From positions 248,001 through 312,000 of the forward strand of contig CAJTCS010000004.1 in NCBI GenBank assembly GCA_910574995.1: DNA of 64,000 bases, written 5' to 3'. Of this stretch, positions 34,302-43,264 are shown one piece after another; the stretch's first letter is position 1; each line of letters begins with the position of its first letter. Below the pieces are notes generated by a model, which did not search any database, was not told the origin of the DNA, and worked only from the letters and a program-made list of their open reading frames with translations. This DNA comes from Oscillospiraceae bacterium (GTDB lineage Bacteria > Bacillota > Clostridia > Oscillospirales > Acutalibacteraceae). A program made the position numbers and the translations under genes.

Positions 34302-34853
34302 TCATTTTATCCCTTCCACCCCGTGGCACACCAGCTGGATAGCCAGTTCTATGATCTCTTCCAGCGGGATCTTCTTGCCGTCAGCCACCCACTGCTTATA
34401 AATCGCCAGGGTGCTTTGGGAGATAAAGGTCATAATGATGTCCTGCCGGAAGGGGTCGCCAGGGCTCTCTGTCCAGGTCTGTTTCATAATGTCGCTGGTG
34501 ATGCGGCGGCTGACATAGTGGTAGCTGCCCGCACAAGTAATGCGCTCCCCTAGCTTGCCCAGACGTTCCTGAGAGAGAAAAAACTCCCGAGTGATCTTGT
34601 CCATGTCCCGGGGACGCACCATGCCCTCGGTGCGCTTGATAAAGTCCTGGGCCAGTTCGTTCTGAATCTCCCGCAGAAGGTCATCCAAAGAATCGTAGTG
34701 CAGATAAAAGGTCTTACGGTTAATCCTTGCCCGCTCCGTTAGTTCCTTGATGGACATATCCTCATAGTCCATCTCACAGATCATTTCCTCGAACACCCTG
34801 CGGATATTCTCCTTAGTGCGCTGAATGCGCAGGTCCACTTTTTTCTCTGCCAT
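34302..34853 (-). CDS. TetR/AcrR-family regulator
   Basis: 183 residues from ATG 34853 (AAAGGAGGGCTGACC). N-terminal HTH: RTKENIRRVFEEMICEMDYEDMSIKELTERARINRKTFYLHYDSLDDLLRE; the C-terminal ligand-binding domain is typical. Divergent to the Fe-S/AKR operon; dyad C lies between them, making this protein a candidate to bind the regulon dyad. Confidence 0.9.
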   Translation of the reverse strand: MAEKKVDLRIQRTKENIRRVFEEMICEMDYEDMSIKELTERARINRKTFYLHYDSLDDLLREIQNELAQDFIKRTEGMVRPRDMDKITREFFLSQERLGKLGERITCAGSYHYVSRRITSDIMKQTWTESPGDPFRQDIIMTFISQSTLAIYKQWVADGKKIPLEEIIELAIQLVCHGVEGIK

Positions 34854-34931
34854 GGTCAGCCCTCCTTTCATATTATTTTACTATACACACGACCGATATG
34901 CAACATATGGCCCATATCTTTCCCCAAAAAG

Positions 34932-35022
34932 TTACGCCACATTTCAACAAAGAGTGTGGCGTAAACCCCATTCCCTGCTGAAATGGTGTGTACTTCCCCC
35001 ACCGAAACCGATATACTGGACT
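34932..35022 (+). promoter_or_regulatory. Conserved dyad C and promoter of Fe-S/AKR operon
   Basis: Perfect inverted repeat TTACGCCACA (34932-34941), 13 nt, TGTGGCGTAA (34955-34964), then CCCCATT...AAATGGTGTGTACTT and a TATACT near 35013. Confidence 0.75.
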
Positions 35023-35045
35023 CAAGAACGACAGGGGGGATTAAC

Positions 35046-35336
35046 ATGAGGACAAAAGCTATCGCTCCCATCCTTGCGGATAACTTGGCAGGCTGTGAGC
35101 GCTGCCAGAAATGCGCCGCTCAATGCCCTGGGCATATCAATATTCCGGCTATGCTGGCGATTTTCTGTCAGTGCCAAAATGGAGATAGGTCTGCGCTGCT
35201 GCCGATAAAAGATTTCAATAAACATGGCCTCCCCATCGATTGTATCGAGTGTGGGGCCTGCACCGCTCACTGCCCCAAGCATTTTGACATACGGGCAGCC
35301 ATAAAAGAATTGGCCATGCAATCCATGCAAGAATAG
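35046..35336 (+). CDS. Stand-alone dicluster 4Fe-4S protein
   Basis: 96 residues from ATG 35046 (AGGGGGGATTAAC). Two clusters: CERCQKCAAQCPGHI and CIECGACTAHCPKHF. The spacing matches the C-terminal Fe-S domain of AKRs such as the one at 33133, but here without the barrel. The next gene is an AKR lacking this domain, so the pair may be a split version of the fused enzyme. Confidence 0.82.
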   Translation: MRTKAIAPILADNLAGCERCQKCAAQCPGHINIPAMLAIFCQCQNGDRSALLPIKDFNKHGLPIDCIECGACTAHCPKHFDIRAAIKELAMQSMQE

Positions 35337-35368
35337 AACGGAATCGAAAAAAACGGGAGTGAATGACA

Positions 35369-36352
35369 ATGAAAACCAGAAACTGCGGCAATTTGAAAGT
35401 AAGTGAAATCGGCATGGGCTGCATGGGCTTCTCCCACGGCTATGGGCAGATACCCAGCGAGGAATACAGCATCGAGGCCATCCGCAAAGCTTTGGACTAC
35501 GGCTGCGACTTCCTCGACACCTCCGAGGCCTACGGCCCCTATATGTCTGAAACCGGGCATAACGAGAAAATAGTAGGCAAAGCCATCCAGGGCCGCCGGG
35601 AAGATGTGGTGCTGGCAACCAAGCTGTTCATCGGCACCGGCGAGGCAAAGCGCTCTGCCTACGACGCTATACGCAGGCACCTGGAAGCGTCCCTCAAGCG
35701 CCTGCGGACTGATTACGTTGACCTGTACTACCTTCACCGAATCAACCCCGCCGTCCCGGTAGAGCGGGTAGCCGAGGGTATGGGCAGGCTCATTGACGAG
35801 GGGCTTATTCGCGGCTGGGGGCTGTCCATGGTGACGGTCGACTTTATCGAACGCGCCCATAAAGTCACGCCGGTAAGCGCGGTTCAGAATATCTACTCCA
35901 TGATGGAACGGGACTATGAGAAAAAGGTCATCCCCTACTGCCAGGAGAATCATATTGGCTTCGTGGCCTTCTCGCCCATCGCCAGCGGGTATCTTTCCGG
36001 CAAAGTGACGGCAGATACCAGGTTTGTGGGGGACGACGTGCGTAGATGGGTACCTCAGCTCAGCCAGCAGAACCTGGAGGCGAACCAGCCGTTTATTGAC
36101 TTGGTAGCGGGTATGGCAAAACGGAAGAATGCCACAAACGCGCAAATTTCCCTGGCGTGGATGCTCAAGAAATATCCCCATGTGGTGCCTATCCCCGGTT
36201 CGAAAAACCAGGAACGCATCCTGGAGAATCTGCGGGCGTCGGAAGTAGAACTGACCGACAGCGAGTTTCAGGAACTGGAAACTGCGCTGGCAGCTATACA
36301 GGTCTACGGCAGGCGTAAGGATGTCAACATGGGATCGGAATATATGGACTAA
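35369..36352 (+). CDS. Aldo/keto reductase (AKR13/YhdN-like)
   Basis: 327 residues from ATG 35369 (GGGAG 9 nt upstream). MGCMGFSHGYG, FLDTSEAYG (catalytic Asp and Tyr), VVLATK, YYLHRINP (His) and VPIPGSKNQERILENL (NADP site) are present. Cytoplasmic NADPH-dependent carbonyl reductase; substrate unknown. In an operon with the dicluster Fe-S protein. Confidence 0.9.
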   Translation: MKTRNCGNLKVSEIGMGCMGFSHGYGQIPSEEYSIEAIRKALDYGCDFLDTSEAYGPYMSETGHNEKIVGKAIQGRREDVVLATKLFIGTGEAKRSAYDAIRRHLEASLKRLRTDYVDLYYLHRINPAVPVERVAEGMGRLIDEGLIRGWGLSMVTVDFIERAHKVTPVSAVQNIYSMMERDYEKKVIPYCQENHIGFVAFSPIASGYLSGKVTADTRFVGDDVRRWVPQLSQQNLEANQPFIDLVAGMAKRKNATNAQISLAWMLKKYPHVVPIPGSKNQERILENLRASEVELTDSEFQELETALAAIQVYGRRKDVNMGSEYMD

Positions 36353-36525
36353 TTTTTGACCGGCGCGAAGCGGGTAAAAGTTTCGTCGTCTCACCTGCCG
36401 GTTCGGTCGGCTCGGGACGATTGCCACCGGCAATCCTCGCCCTTTTCAAAGGTGGTGGGGGTGGAGGGGGCAAAGTCCCTTCCCCGCCGGAGGCCATTCA
36501 TACTACAAAAATCAGGAGGATTATC

Positions 36526-37437
36526 ATGGAAACCAGAATTTTAGGCAAGGATCTGAAAGTCAGCGCCATCGGCCTGGGCTGCATGGGCCTGTCCCACGCA
36601 AACGGCGCCCCCACCGAGGAGAACGAGGCCGTTCGGCCGCTGCGGGAGGCTGTGGAGGATGGCTACACCTTCTTCGACACCGCCGAGACCTACGGCTACA
36701 AGGAGGACCCCCACAACAACGAAAAGCTTCTGGGCAAAGCCTTTGCGGGGATGCGCGACAAGCTGGTGATCGCCACCAAGTTCGGCGTGTGGTTCGATTT
36801 CAGCCAAGACCCGGACCATCCCCAGCTGCATACCGATTCCCGCCCGGAAACCATCCGTAAGTCTGTAGAGGAAAGCCTGCGGCGGCTGAACACCGGCTAT
36901 ATCGACCTGTACTACCAGCACCGGGTAGACCCCAATGTGGAGCCGGAAACCGTGGCCGAGGTCATGGCGGAGCTGATCAAAGAGGGGAAAATCCGGCACT
37001 GGGGCGTGTCCATGGCCAGCGAGGAATACATCCGCCGCGCCCACGCTGTCTGCCCCTTGACGGCATCCCAGAATGTGTACTCGCTGATTGCCCCGGATGA
37101 ATCTTTATTCAACACCTTCGAGGAGCTAAACATCGGCCTGGTGTCCTGCTGCCCCATTGCAAAGGGGCTGCTCACCGGAGCGTATAGCAAAGGCGAGCAG
37201 TTTGAGAATGGGGATATGCGCAAGGGCTCCGCATGGTTCAGTGATGAAACCATGGACAAGACCAAGCCCCTGATGGACTACCTGACCCAGCTGGGCGCGG
37301 AGAAGAACGCCACCCTGGGGCAGCTTTCCCTGGCGCCGCTTGAAAGAAAATGCCGGAGCGGGGGATATCCGGCTGACGGCGGAGGAAGTAGCGGGGATCG
37401 ACGCCGCTATTGCCGCTATGAACGCATAAATATATAG
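36526..37437 (+). pseudogene. Aldo/keto reductase with out-of-frame internal deletion
   Basis: The gene starts at ATG 36526 behind AGGAGG and is a normal AKR up to TLGQLSLA near 37338 (FFDTAETYG, VIATKFG, YYQHRVDP). The expected W-ML..P.IVPIPG segment is missing. In the next frame the usual tail resumes (RLKENAGAGDIRLTAEEVAG..AMNA) and ends at 37429. A deletion of roughly 17 codons with a frameshift therefore removes the NADP phosphate-binding loop. Confidence 0.82.
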
Positions 37438-37488
37438 AACAACGGCCCTGCCTTGTGGCGGGGCTTTTGTGTAAATAACGGTGATTAT

Positions 37489-37740
37489 ATGGAAAAACAC
37501 ATCGCCCATATCCAGGAGAATTTTGAGATTTTTGACTTTAAGCTCACAGACGAAGAAATGGCGCAGATGATAGCGGTGGATAGGAATGAGCGGCTGGCCG
37601 ATTACCGAGCCTGCAAGACCATTTTCATAGCGGGGACTTCCCACACTTCCTCTCGTGGCGTAGCTGCAAAGAATCATGGAGCAACAATCGCTTGCGGACG
37701 GTCTTGTAAAAATGGCACAGCCACGGCTCATGCTTTTTAA
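37489..37740 (+). pseudogene. Aldo/keto reductase C-terminal remnant
   Basis: EKHIAHIQENFEIFDFKLTD..MIAVDRNERL is the C-terminus of an AKR5-type reductase. There is no N-terminal barrel, and the frame continues into unrelated sequence after about 37608. Confidence 0.6.
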
Positions 37741-37826
37741 GCATAGGCTGCCAACAAAATAAGCATTAGACACATCACGAGAACTGCTGTATACTGGTAG
37801 CAAGAACCACGAAAGGGCGCGATAAT

Positions 37827-39152
37827 GTGTTCACAAACAAAGACCTGAAAAACCTGATCGTCCCGCTGTTTTTAGAGCAGCTCCTGGTAATGCTGGTAGG
37901 AATCGCCGACACCTTCATCGTCAGCTACGCCGGGGAGGCGGCGGTGTCCGGGGTGTCGCTGGTGAACTCCTTCAGCACCATTTTTATTTACCTGTTCACA
38001 GCCCTGGCCTCTGGCGGCGCGGTGGTGATAAGCCAGTACATCGGCCGGGGCGTGAAAGACGACGCGGGCGAGGCCGCCAGCCAGCTGCTTACAGCCTCCA
38101 CTCTGTTCTCCCTAGTGATCTCCATCGTGATTTTGGCCCTGCACCGCCCTATGCTCAGCCTACTGTTCGGACAGGTGGAACCCGCCGTCATGGACGCCTG
38201 CGTGGTGTACCTGCAAATCTCGGTGTTCTCCTACCCGGCTCTCGCTGTCTACAACACGGGCGCGGCACTGTACCGCAGCCTGGGCAGGACCAGTGTCACC
38301 ATGTACATCTCCATTGCGGCCAACGCGATTAACGTGGTGGGCAACCTGATTGGCGTGTTCGTGCTCCGCGCCGGGGTAGCGGGCGTAGCCTGGCCCACGC
38401 TCATCGCCCGGGTGTTCTCGGCGGCGGTGATTACCCTGCTGTGCTTCGGCAAGAGGGTAGACGTGCGCTACACCTGGCGGCAAATCTGCAAATGGAACGG
38501 GGAGCTGATGAAGCGCATCCTGCGTATAGCCGTACCCAACGGGGTAGAAAACGGCATCTTCCAACTGGTGAAGGTGGCGCTTAGCAGCGTGGTGGCCCTG
38601 TTCGGCACCTACCAGATCGCCGCCAACGGCATCGCCCAGAGCATCTGGAGCCTGGCGGCTCTGGCCGGGACGACCATGGGGCCGGTGTTCATCACAGTGA
38701 TCGGCCAGTGCATGGGCGCGGAGGACACAGCCCAGGCAGAGCACTACTTCAAGAAGCTCTTGAAAATTACCTTGGCAATCTCATTGGTCTGGAACGGCTT
38801 AGTCTTCGCCATTACCCCGGTGATGATGAATTTCTATCAAATCTCCAACGAGGCTAAACATCTGGTAGTTATTCTGGTGCTGATACACAACATCTTTAAT
38901 ACCGTGGCCTTCCCCATGTCTGGGCCGCTGTCAAATGGCTTGCGAGCGGCGGGGGACATCAGGTTCACCATGATAGTCTCCATAGCCTCCACCATAGGCG
39001 GGCGGCTGCTGTTCTCCCTGTTGTTCGCCATCGTGTTCAACTGGGGCGTGGTCGGCATCGCGGCGGCTATGTGCCTGGACTGGGTGATACGGGCGGTAAT
39101 CTTCGCCCTGCGGCTGAGATCCGGCAAGTGGAAAGCATGCAAAGTGATTTAA
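37827..39152 (+). CDS. MATE-family efflux transporter
   Basis: 441 residues with about twelve hydrophobic helices, GTG start behind GAAAGGGCG. MATE hallmarks include LFLEQLLVMLVGIADTFIVS and the duplicated half beginning RILRIAVPNGVENGIFQ. A cation-driven exporter of drugs or organic compounds, probably protecting against substrates handled by the neighbouring reductases. Confidence 0.92.
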   Translation: MFTNKDLKNLIVPLFLEQLLVMLVGIADTFIVSYAGEAAVSGVSLVNSFSTIFIYLFTALASGGAVVISQYIGRGVKDDAGEAASQLLTASTLFSLVISIVILALHRPMLSLLFGQVEPAVMDACVVYLQISVFSYPALAVYNTGAALYRSLGRTSVTMYISIAANAINVVGNLIGVFVLRAGVAGVAWPTLIARVFSAAVITLLCFGKRVDVRYTWRQICKWNGELMKRILRIAVPNGVENGIFQLVKVALSSVVALFGTYQIAANGIAQSIWSLAALAGTTMGPVFITVIGQCMGAEDTAQAEHYFKKLLKITLAISLVWNGLVFAITPVMMNFYQISNEAKHLVVILVLIHNIFNTVAFPMSGPLSNGLRAAGDIRFTMIVSIASTIGGRLLFSLLFAIVFNWGVVGIAAAMCLDWVIRAVIFALRLRSGKWKACKVI

Positions 39153-39164
39153 GAGGAGAAACCT

Positions 39165-40028
39165 ATGGAACTTCGCGTACTGCGCTATTTTCTCATGGTG
39201 GCCAGGGAGGAAAACATCACCCGCACCGCGGAAAAACTCCACATTACTCAGCCCACCCTGTCCCGGCAGCTGATGCAGCTGGAGGAGGATTTGGGCGCCA
39301 CCCTCTTCCGCCGGAGAAACCACCGCATTTTGCTCACCGAGGACGGAATGCTCCTGAAACGCCGGGCCCAGGAACTGCTGGAACTGGCGGAAAAGACCCG
39401 GCGGGAATTCCAGGGCCGTGAGGAGCTGACCGGCGAGATTGCCATCGGCTGCGGGGAAACCTGCAATATGGCCTACCTTTCCGACTGGATGATGTCCTTT
39501 CGCCGGGAACACCCGCTTGTCCAGTTCCGCATCCGGACGGCTACCGCTGACGACGTGAAGGAGCGCATCGAAAACGGGCTTTTGGACATGGGCCTGCTGG
39601 TGGAGCCGGCAGAAGCCACGGATTACGAGAGCGTGCGCATGCCCGGCAAGGAGCGCTGGGGGGCCCTGGTGCGGGCGGATTCCTCTTTGGCGGCGGAGGC
39701 CGTCGGTCCGAAGGACCTGCTGAGCCAGCCCCTGCTGCTGCCCACGCGGGAATCGGTGCATAGCCAGCTGATGGGGTGGTTTGGGGAGGACTATACAAAA
39801 ATCCAGGTGGCGGCCCGGTTCGATTTCACCTTCAACGCCGCCATCATGGTCAAGCACCACATGGGGGTAGCCCTCTGCCATGACAAGGGCACCGCTTTTT
39901 TCCCCAGCCTGCGCATGGTGCCCTTGTCCCCCACGCTGGAGAGTGGCGCGGTGTTGGCTTGGAAGAAAGAGCAAGCCCGCTCCCGGGCGGTGGAACAATT
40001 TATAACGCACATCAGTGAATTATCCTGA
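39165..40028 (+). CDS. LysR-family regulator
   Basis: 287 residues (MELRVLRYFLMVAREENITRTAEKLHITQPTLSRQLMQLEE): complete HTH and effector domain (ETCNMAYLSDWMMSF, MGVALC). Starts 13 bp after the MATE gene and precedes MerR/AKR/CMD genes in the same direction, so it probably controls this operon. Confidence 0.92.
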   Translation: MELRVLRYFLMVAREENITRTAEKLHITQPTLSRQLMQLEEDLGATLFRRRNHRILLTEDGMLLKRRAQELLELAEKTRREFQGREELTGEIAIGCGETCNMAYLSDWMMSFRREHPLVQFRIRTATADDVKERIENGLLDMGLLVEPAEATDYESVRMPGKERWGALVRADSSLAAEAVGPKDLLSQPLLLPTRESVHSQLMGWFGEDYTKIQVAARFDFTFNAAIMVKHHMGVALCHDKGTAFFPSLRMVPLSPTLESGAVLAWKKEQARSRAVEQFITHISELS

Positions 40029-40058
40029 TGATATAGCAGTAGAAAGGAGACTGTGCAC

Positions 40059-40415
40059 ATGACAAAGCAAGAGGCGAGCCAGCGTTACGGCATCCCGGAA
40101 AAAATCTTGGACGAATACGAAAGCTGGGGGCTGTGTACGACGGTAAAGAAGGTGACGGGCGCCTGGCAGTATGATGAAACGGATATTGAGCGGCTGAGCC
40201 TGATCCTCACCTTGCACGATATCGGCTTTCAGCCCCCAGAGGTGGAAAACTATATGCGCCTGGTGCTGGAAGGAAACAGCACCGATGCCCAACGGCTGCT
40301 CGTGCTGGGCGAAAAGCGGCGGGGTATGCTGGACGAGATACACTTCCGTGAAAAGCAGCTGGACAGGCTGGACTACCTGCGGTATGAGATTCAGAAAAAG
40401 CAGGAAAGAAAATAA
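40059..40415 (+). CDS. MerR-family regulator
   Basis: 118 residues from ATG 40059 (AGAAAGGAG 9 nt upstream). N-terminal HTH (SQRYGIPEKILDEYESWGLCTTVKK..QYDETDIERLSLI) and a C-terminal coiled coil (LLVLGEKRRGMLDEIHFREKQLDRLDYLR). Lacks metal-binding cysteines. Immediately precedes the AKR. Confidence 0.85.
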   Translation: MTKQEASQRYGIPEKILDEYESWGLCTTVKKVTGAWQYDETDIERLSLILTLHDIGFQPPEVENYMRLVLEGNSTDAQRLLVLGEKRRGMLDEIHFREKQLDRLDYLRYEIQKKQERK

Positions 40416-40435
40416 TATTCTATGGAGGAATCAAC

Positions 40436-41467
40436 ATGAAATACACAAAATTAGGCAATTCGGATCTGAACGTCTCCCGCATCTGCATGGGCTGCATGGG
40501 CTTTGGAAACGCCCAGACCGGCCAGCACAGCTGGACCATTGACGAGGACCATTCCCGCGAGATCATCAAGCGCGGCCTTGAGTTGGGCGTCAACTTCTAC
40601 GACACCGCCATTGGCTACCAGAACGGCACCAGCGAGCAGTATGTGGGCCGCGCCCTGCGGGACTTTGCCAAACGGGAGGACGTGGTGGTGGCCACGAAAT
40701 TCGTACCCCGCAGCGCGGAGGAAATTGCGGCGGGCGTGACCGGCCAGCAGCACATCGCAAAGCTACTGGACACCAGCCTTCAGCACTTAGGCATGGATTA
40801 CGTTGACCTGTACATCTACCATATGTGGGACTACAACACCCCTATCTACGACATTATGGAGGGGCTGAACAATGCTGTTAAGGCGGGCAAGGTGCGGTAC
40901 ATCGGCATTTCCAACTGCTACGCCTACCAGCTGGCAAAGGCCAACGCCATCGCCGAGCAGAACGGCTTTGCCAAGTTTGTGTCCATCCAGGGGCACTACA
41001 ACCTGATTTTCCAGGAGGAAGAAAGGGAAATGGCAAGGCTCTGCGCCGAGGACAACATCGCTATGACCCCCTACAGCGCCCTGGCAGGCGGCAGGCTCTC
41101 CAAACGGCCCGGGGAGACCTCCAAGCGCTTGCAAGAGGACAGCTACGCTAAGGGCAAGTATGATGCTACGGCGGAACAGGACGGCAAAATCATTGCGCGG
41201 GTAGCAGAGCTGGCCGACAAGCACGGGGTGAGTATGACGGAAATCTCCCTCGCGTGGCTGCTGACAAAGGTTACATCCCCGGTGGTGGGCGCCACGAAGC
41301 TGCACCACATTGAGGGCGCGGCCAAGGCGGTTGACTTAGAACTGACGGCAGAGGAACTTGCCTATTTGGAAGAACCCTACGTCCCCCACAGGCTGGTGGG
41401 CGTGATGGCACAGAACACGGCGGCCACGGCAGGGCAGAAGCAGGTCTGGTCGCTGAATCAGAAATAA
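40436..41467 (+). CDS. Aldo/keto reductase
   Basis: 343 residues, GGAGGAATCAAC upstream. MGCMGFGNAQTG, NFYDTAIGYQNG (Asp/Tyr), VVVATKF, LYIYHMWDY (His) and SPVVGATKLHHIEGAA. YdjG/AKR11-like NADP-dependent reductase. Intact and co-directional with MerR and CMD. Confidence 0.9.
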   Translation: MKYTKLGNSDLNVSRICMGCMGFGNAQTGQHSWTIDEDHSREIIKRGLELGVNFYDTAIGYQNGTSEQYVGRALRDFAKREDVVVATKFVPRSAEEIAAGVTGQQHIAKLLDTSLQHLGMDYVDLYIYHMWDYNTPIYDIMEGLNNAVKAGKVRYIGISNCYAYQLAKANAIAEQNGFAKFVSIQGHYNLIFQEEEREMARLCAEDNIAMTPYSALAGGRLSKRPGETSKRLQEDSYAKGKYDATAEQDGKIIARVAELADKHGVSMTEISLAWLLTKVTSPVVGATKLHHIEGAAKAVDLELTAEELAYLEEPYVPHRLVGVMAQNTAATAGQKQVWSLNQK

Positions 41468-41492
41468 AGTTAGATTTTGGAGGTTGTACGGT

Positions 41493-42194
41493 ATGGAAAA
41501 TTTGCGTAAGACAGACCCGGAGTTTATGGAGCGTTTCGAGCATTTCGCCTTTGAGGAAGTCCCCCAAGAGGAGGGCCAGCAGCTGGACGAGGAAACCCGC
41601 TATATGGCGATTCTGGCCACCCTGCTGGGCTGCCAGGGCATGGATGCGTACCAGGTCATGCTGCCCAAGGCCCTGGACGCGGGGCTTTCCCCGGTGCAGG
41701 TGAAAGAGATCGTCTACCAGGCCTTCGACTATCTGGGCATGGGCCGGGTGTGGCCGTTCCTGGAGATCACCAACTGCATCCTTGAACAACGGGGCGTGGC
41801 GCTGCCCCTGCCCTCTCAAGCCACGACCACCATGGAAGACCGCCTGGAAAAAGGAGCGCAGGCCCAGGCGGAAATCTTTGGGGAACATATGAAAGAGGCG
41901 TGGAAGGCCGGGCACATCAACCGGTGGCTGGCGGCAAACTGCTTTGGCGACTACTACACCCGCAGCGGCTTGACTTTGGCCCAGCGGGAGATGATCACCT
42001 TCTGCTTTCTGGCGGCCCAGGGCGGGTGCGAGCCCCAGCTCACCGCCCACGCCAATGGCAACCTAAACATGGGCAATGATAAAGAATTCCTCCTTCGGGT
42101 GGTTTCCCAGTGCCTGCCCTATATCGGCTATCCGCGAAGTTTGAACGCCATCGCCTGTATCAATAAGGCGGCGGACGGTTGGGGCAGAGCCTGA
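41493..42194 (+). CDS. Carboxymuconolactone decarboxylase-like (AhpD fold) protein
   Basis: 233 residues from ATG 41493 (GGAGGTTGTACGGT). Two CMD-type halves: YMAILATLLGCQGMDAYQVMLPKAL..VKEIVYQAFDYLGMGRV and REMITFCFLAAQGGCEPQLTAHANGNLNMG. The AhpD CxxC pair is absent. Often encoded beside AKRs in anaerobes; possibly a redox or lyase accessory. Last gene of the operon. Confidence 0.85.
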   Translation: MENLRKTDPEFMERFEHFAFEEVPQEEGQQLDEETRYMAILATLLGCQGMDAYQVMLPKALDAGLSPVQVKEIVYQAFDYLGMGRVWPFLEITNCILEQRGVALPLPSQATTTMEDRLEKGAQAQAEIFGEHMKEAWKAGHINRWLAANCFGDYYTRSGLTLAQREMITFCFLAAQGGCEPQLTAHANGNLNMGNDKEFLLRVVSQCLPYIGYPRSLNAIACINKAADGWGRA

Positions 42195-42378
42195 CAGCTA
42201 TCACCAAACTTGCGCCGGACACCGCTTGGCATCTCTTGTTTTATTGAAATGGTCGGCGCTTGACGGCCCCCGCGCTTTAACCTGCTTGTCTTTTGACCGT
42301 TTTATCCTCCACAACCTTATGTATATTCTTTCGTTTTGATGTATACATCTCACACGGTTGAATTGTTTCAGATTTCTA

Positions 42379-42526
42379 TTGACTTCTCCGACAAGCTATG
42401 CTACAATGACTATGCAAATTAATAGATATACTCTGCCACCGGGTAGAGAGCGAAAGCATTCGGTACACTTCGTTAGGTCTTTGAAGATGTGTACACGAGT
42501 GCTTATTTTCTTTGGAGGTGTTCTGT
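42379..42526 (+). promoter_or_regulatory. pnuC promoter and hairpin leader
   Basis: -35 TTGACT (42379-42384), 17 bp, -10 TACAAT (42402-42407), then about 115 nt of leader. AAGCATTCGGTACACTTC (42454-42471) pairs with the segment 42483-42504 (GAAG..GTGTAC..GTGCTT), ending shortly before GGAGGTG. A small upstream CTCT...AGAG stem precedes it. Candidate cis-regulatory RNA for a vitamin B3-type transporter. The rest of 42195-42378 shows nothing I can assign. Confidence 0.6.
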
Positions 42527-43237
42527 ATGTTCCCCAAAATTTCAAAAGCCGGGAGTCGCTATTTCACTAGAAACGAGGTTATTCTGTGGTGCTTGTCTGC
42601 TGGTTTCATCGTTCTGTCCTTTTTCCTCTTTGATCGTGAAAATTATCTGACGCTTGCCGCCTCGCTTATCGGTGTGACCTCGCTGATTTTCAACGCGAAG
42701 GGGAATCCTTTTGGGCAGGCTCTGATGATAGTGTTTAGTGTCCTGTATGGCGTTATCTCCTATACCTTTACCTATTATGGTGAAATGGCCACCTACTTGG
42801 GCATGACTGCGCCCATGGCCGCAGTTGCCTTGGTTTCCTGGCTCAAGAACCTATACGAAAAGGGCAAGACGGAGGTCAAAGTGAACCGTCTGCCAAGAAA
42901 GGAAATATATCTCATGACATTTCTAACTATCGCGGTTACATTTGGGTTTTATCACCTTTTGGCTGCACTTAACACCGCGAATTTGACCCCCAGCACAGTG
43001 TCAGTTGCCACGAGTTTTTTGGCCGCATATCTCACGTTCCGGCGCAGTCCTTTTTTTGCCATAGCTTACGCCGCAAACGATGTGGTTCTTATTGTCCTGT
43101 GGGTATTGGCAGCGCTGTCTGATATATCCTACTTGTCGGTTATTATTTGCTTTGTTGTGTTTCTGGCTAATGATATTTATGGGTTCATCAATTGGTCTAA
43201 AATGTACAGGCGTCAGGAGATGCTTGGCAGCAGGTAA
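42527..43237 (+). CDS. pnuC: PnuC-family nicotinamide riboside transporter
   Basis: 236 residues from ATG 42527 (GGAGGTGTTCTGT). Seven or so hydrophobic helices with the PnuC pattern (SLIGVTSLIFNAKGNPFGQ, FVVFLANDIYGFINWSKM). It imports an NAD precursor, consistent with the NAD(P)-dependent reductases around it. Confidence 0.88.
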   Translation: MFPKISKAGSRYFTRNEVILWCLSAGFIVLSFFLFDRENYLTLAASLIGVTSLIFNAKGNPFGQALMIVFSVLYGVISYTFTYYGEMATYLGMTAPMAAVALVSWLKNLYEKGKTEVKVNRLPRKEIYLMTFLTIAVTFGFYHLLAALNTANLTPSTVSVATSFLAAYLTFRRSPFFAIAYAANDVVLIVLWVLAALSDISYLSVIICFVVFLANDIYGFINWSKMYRRQEMLGSR

Positions 43238-43264
43238 AAATCATTATGAAAGAGAGGAAAAATC

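Noticed and set aside
33118-36433. Long minus-strand frames opposite the two AKR genes (360 and 388 codons)
   Set aside because: Antisense frames produced by third-position GC bias; the plus strand has catalytic motifs, ribosome sites and terminators.
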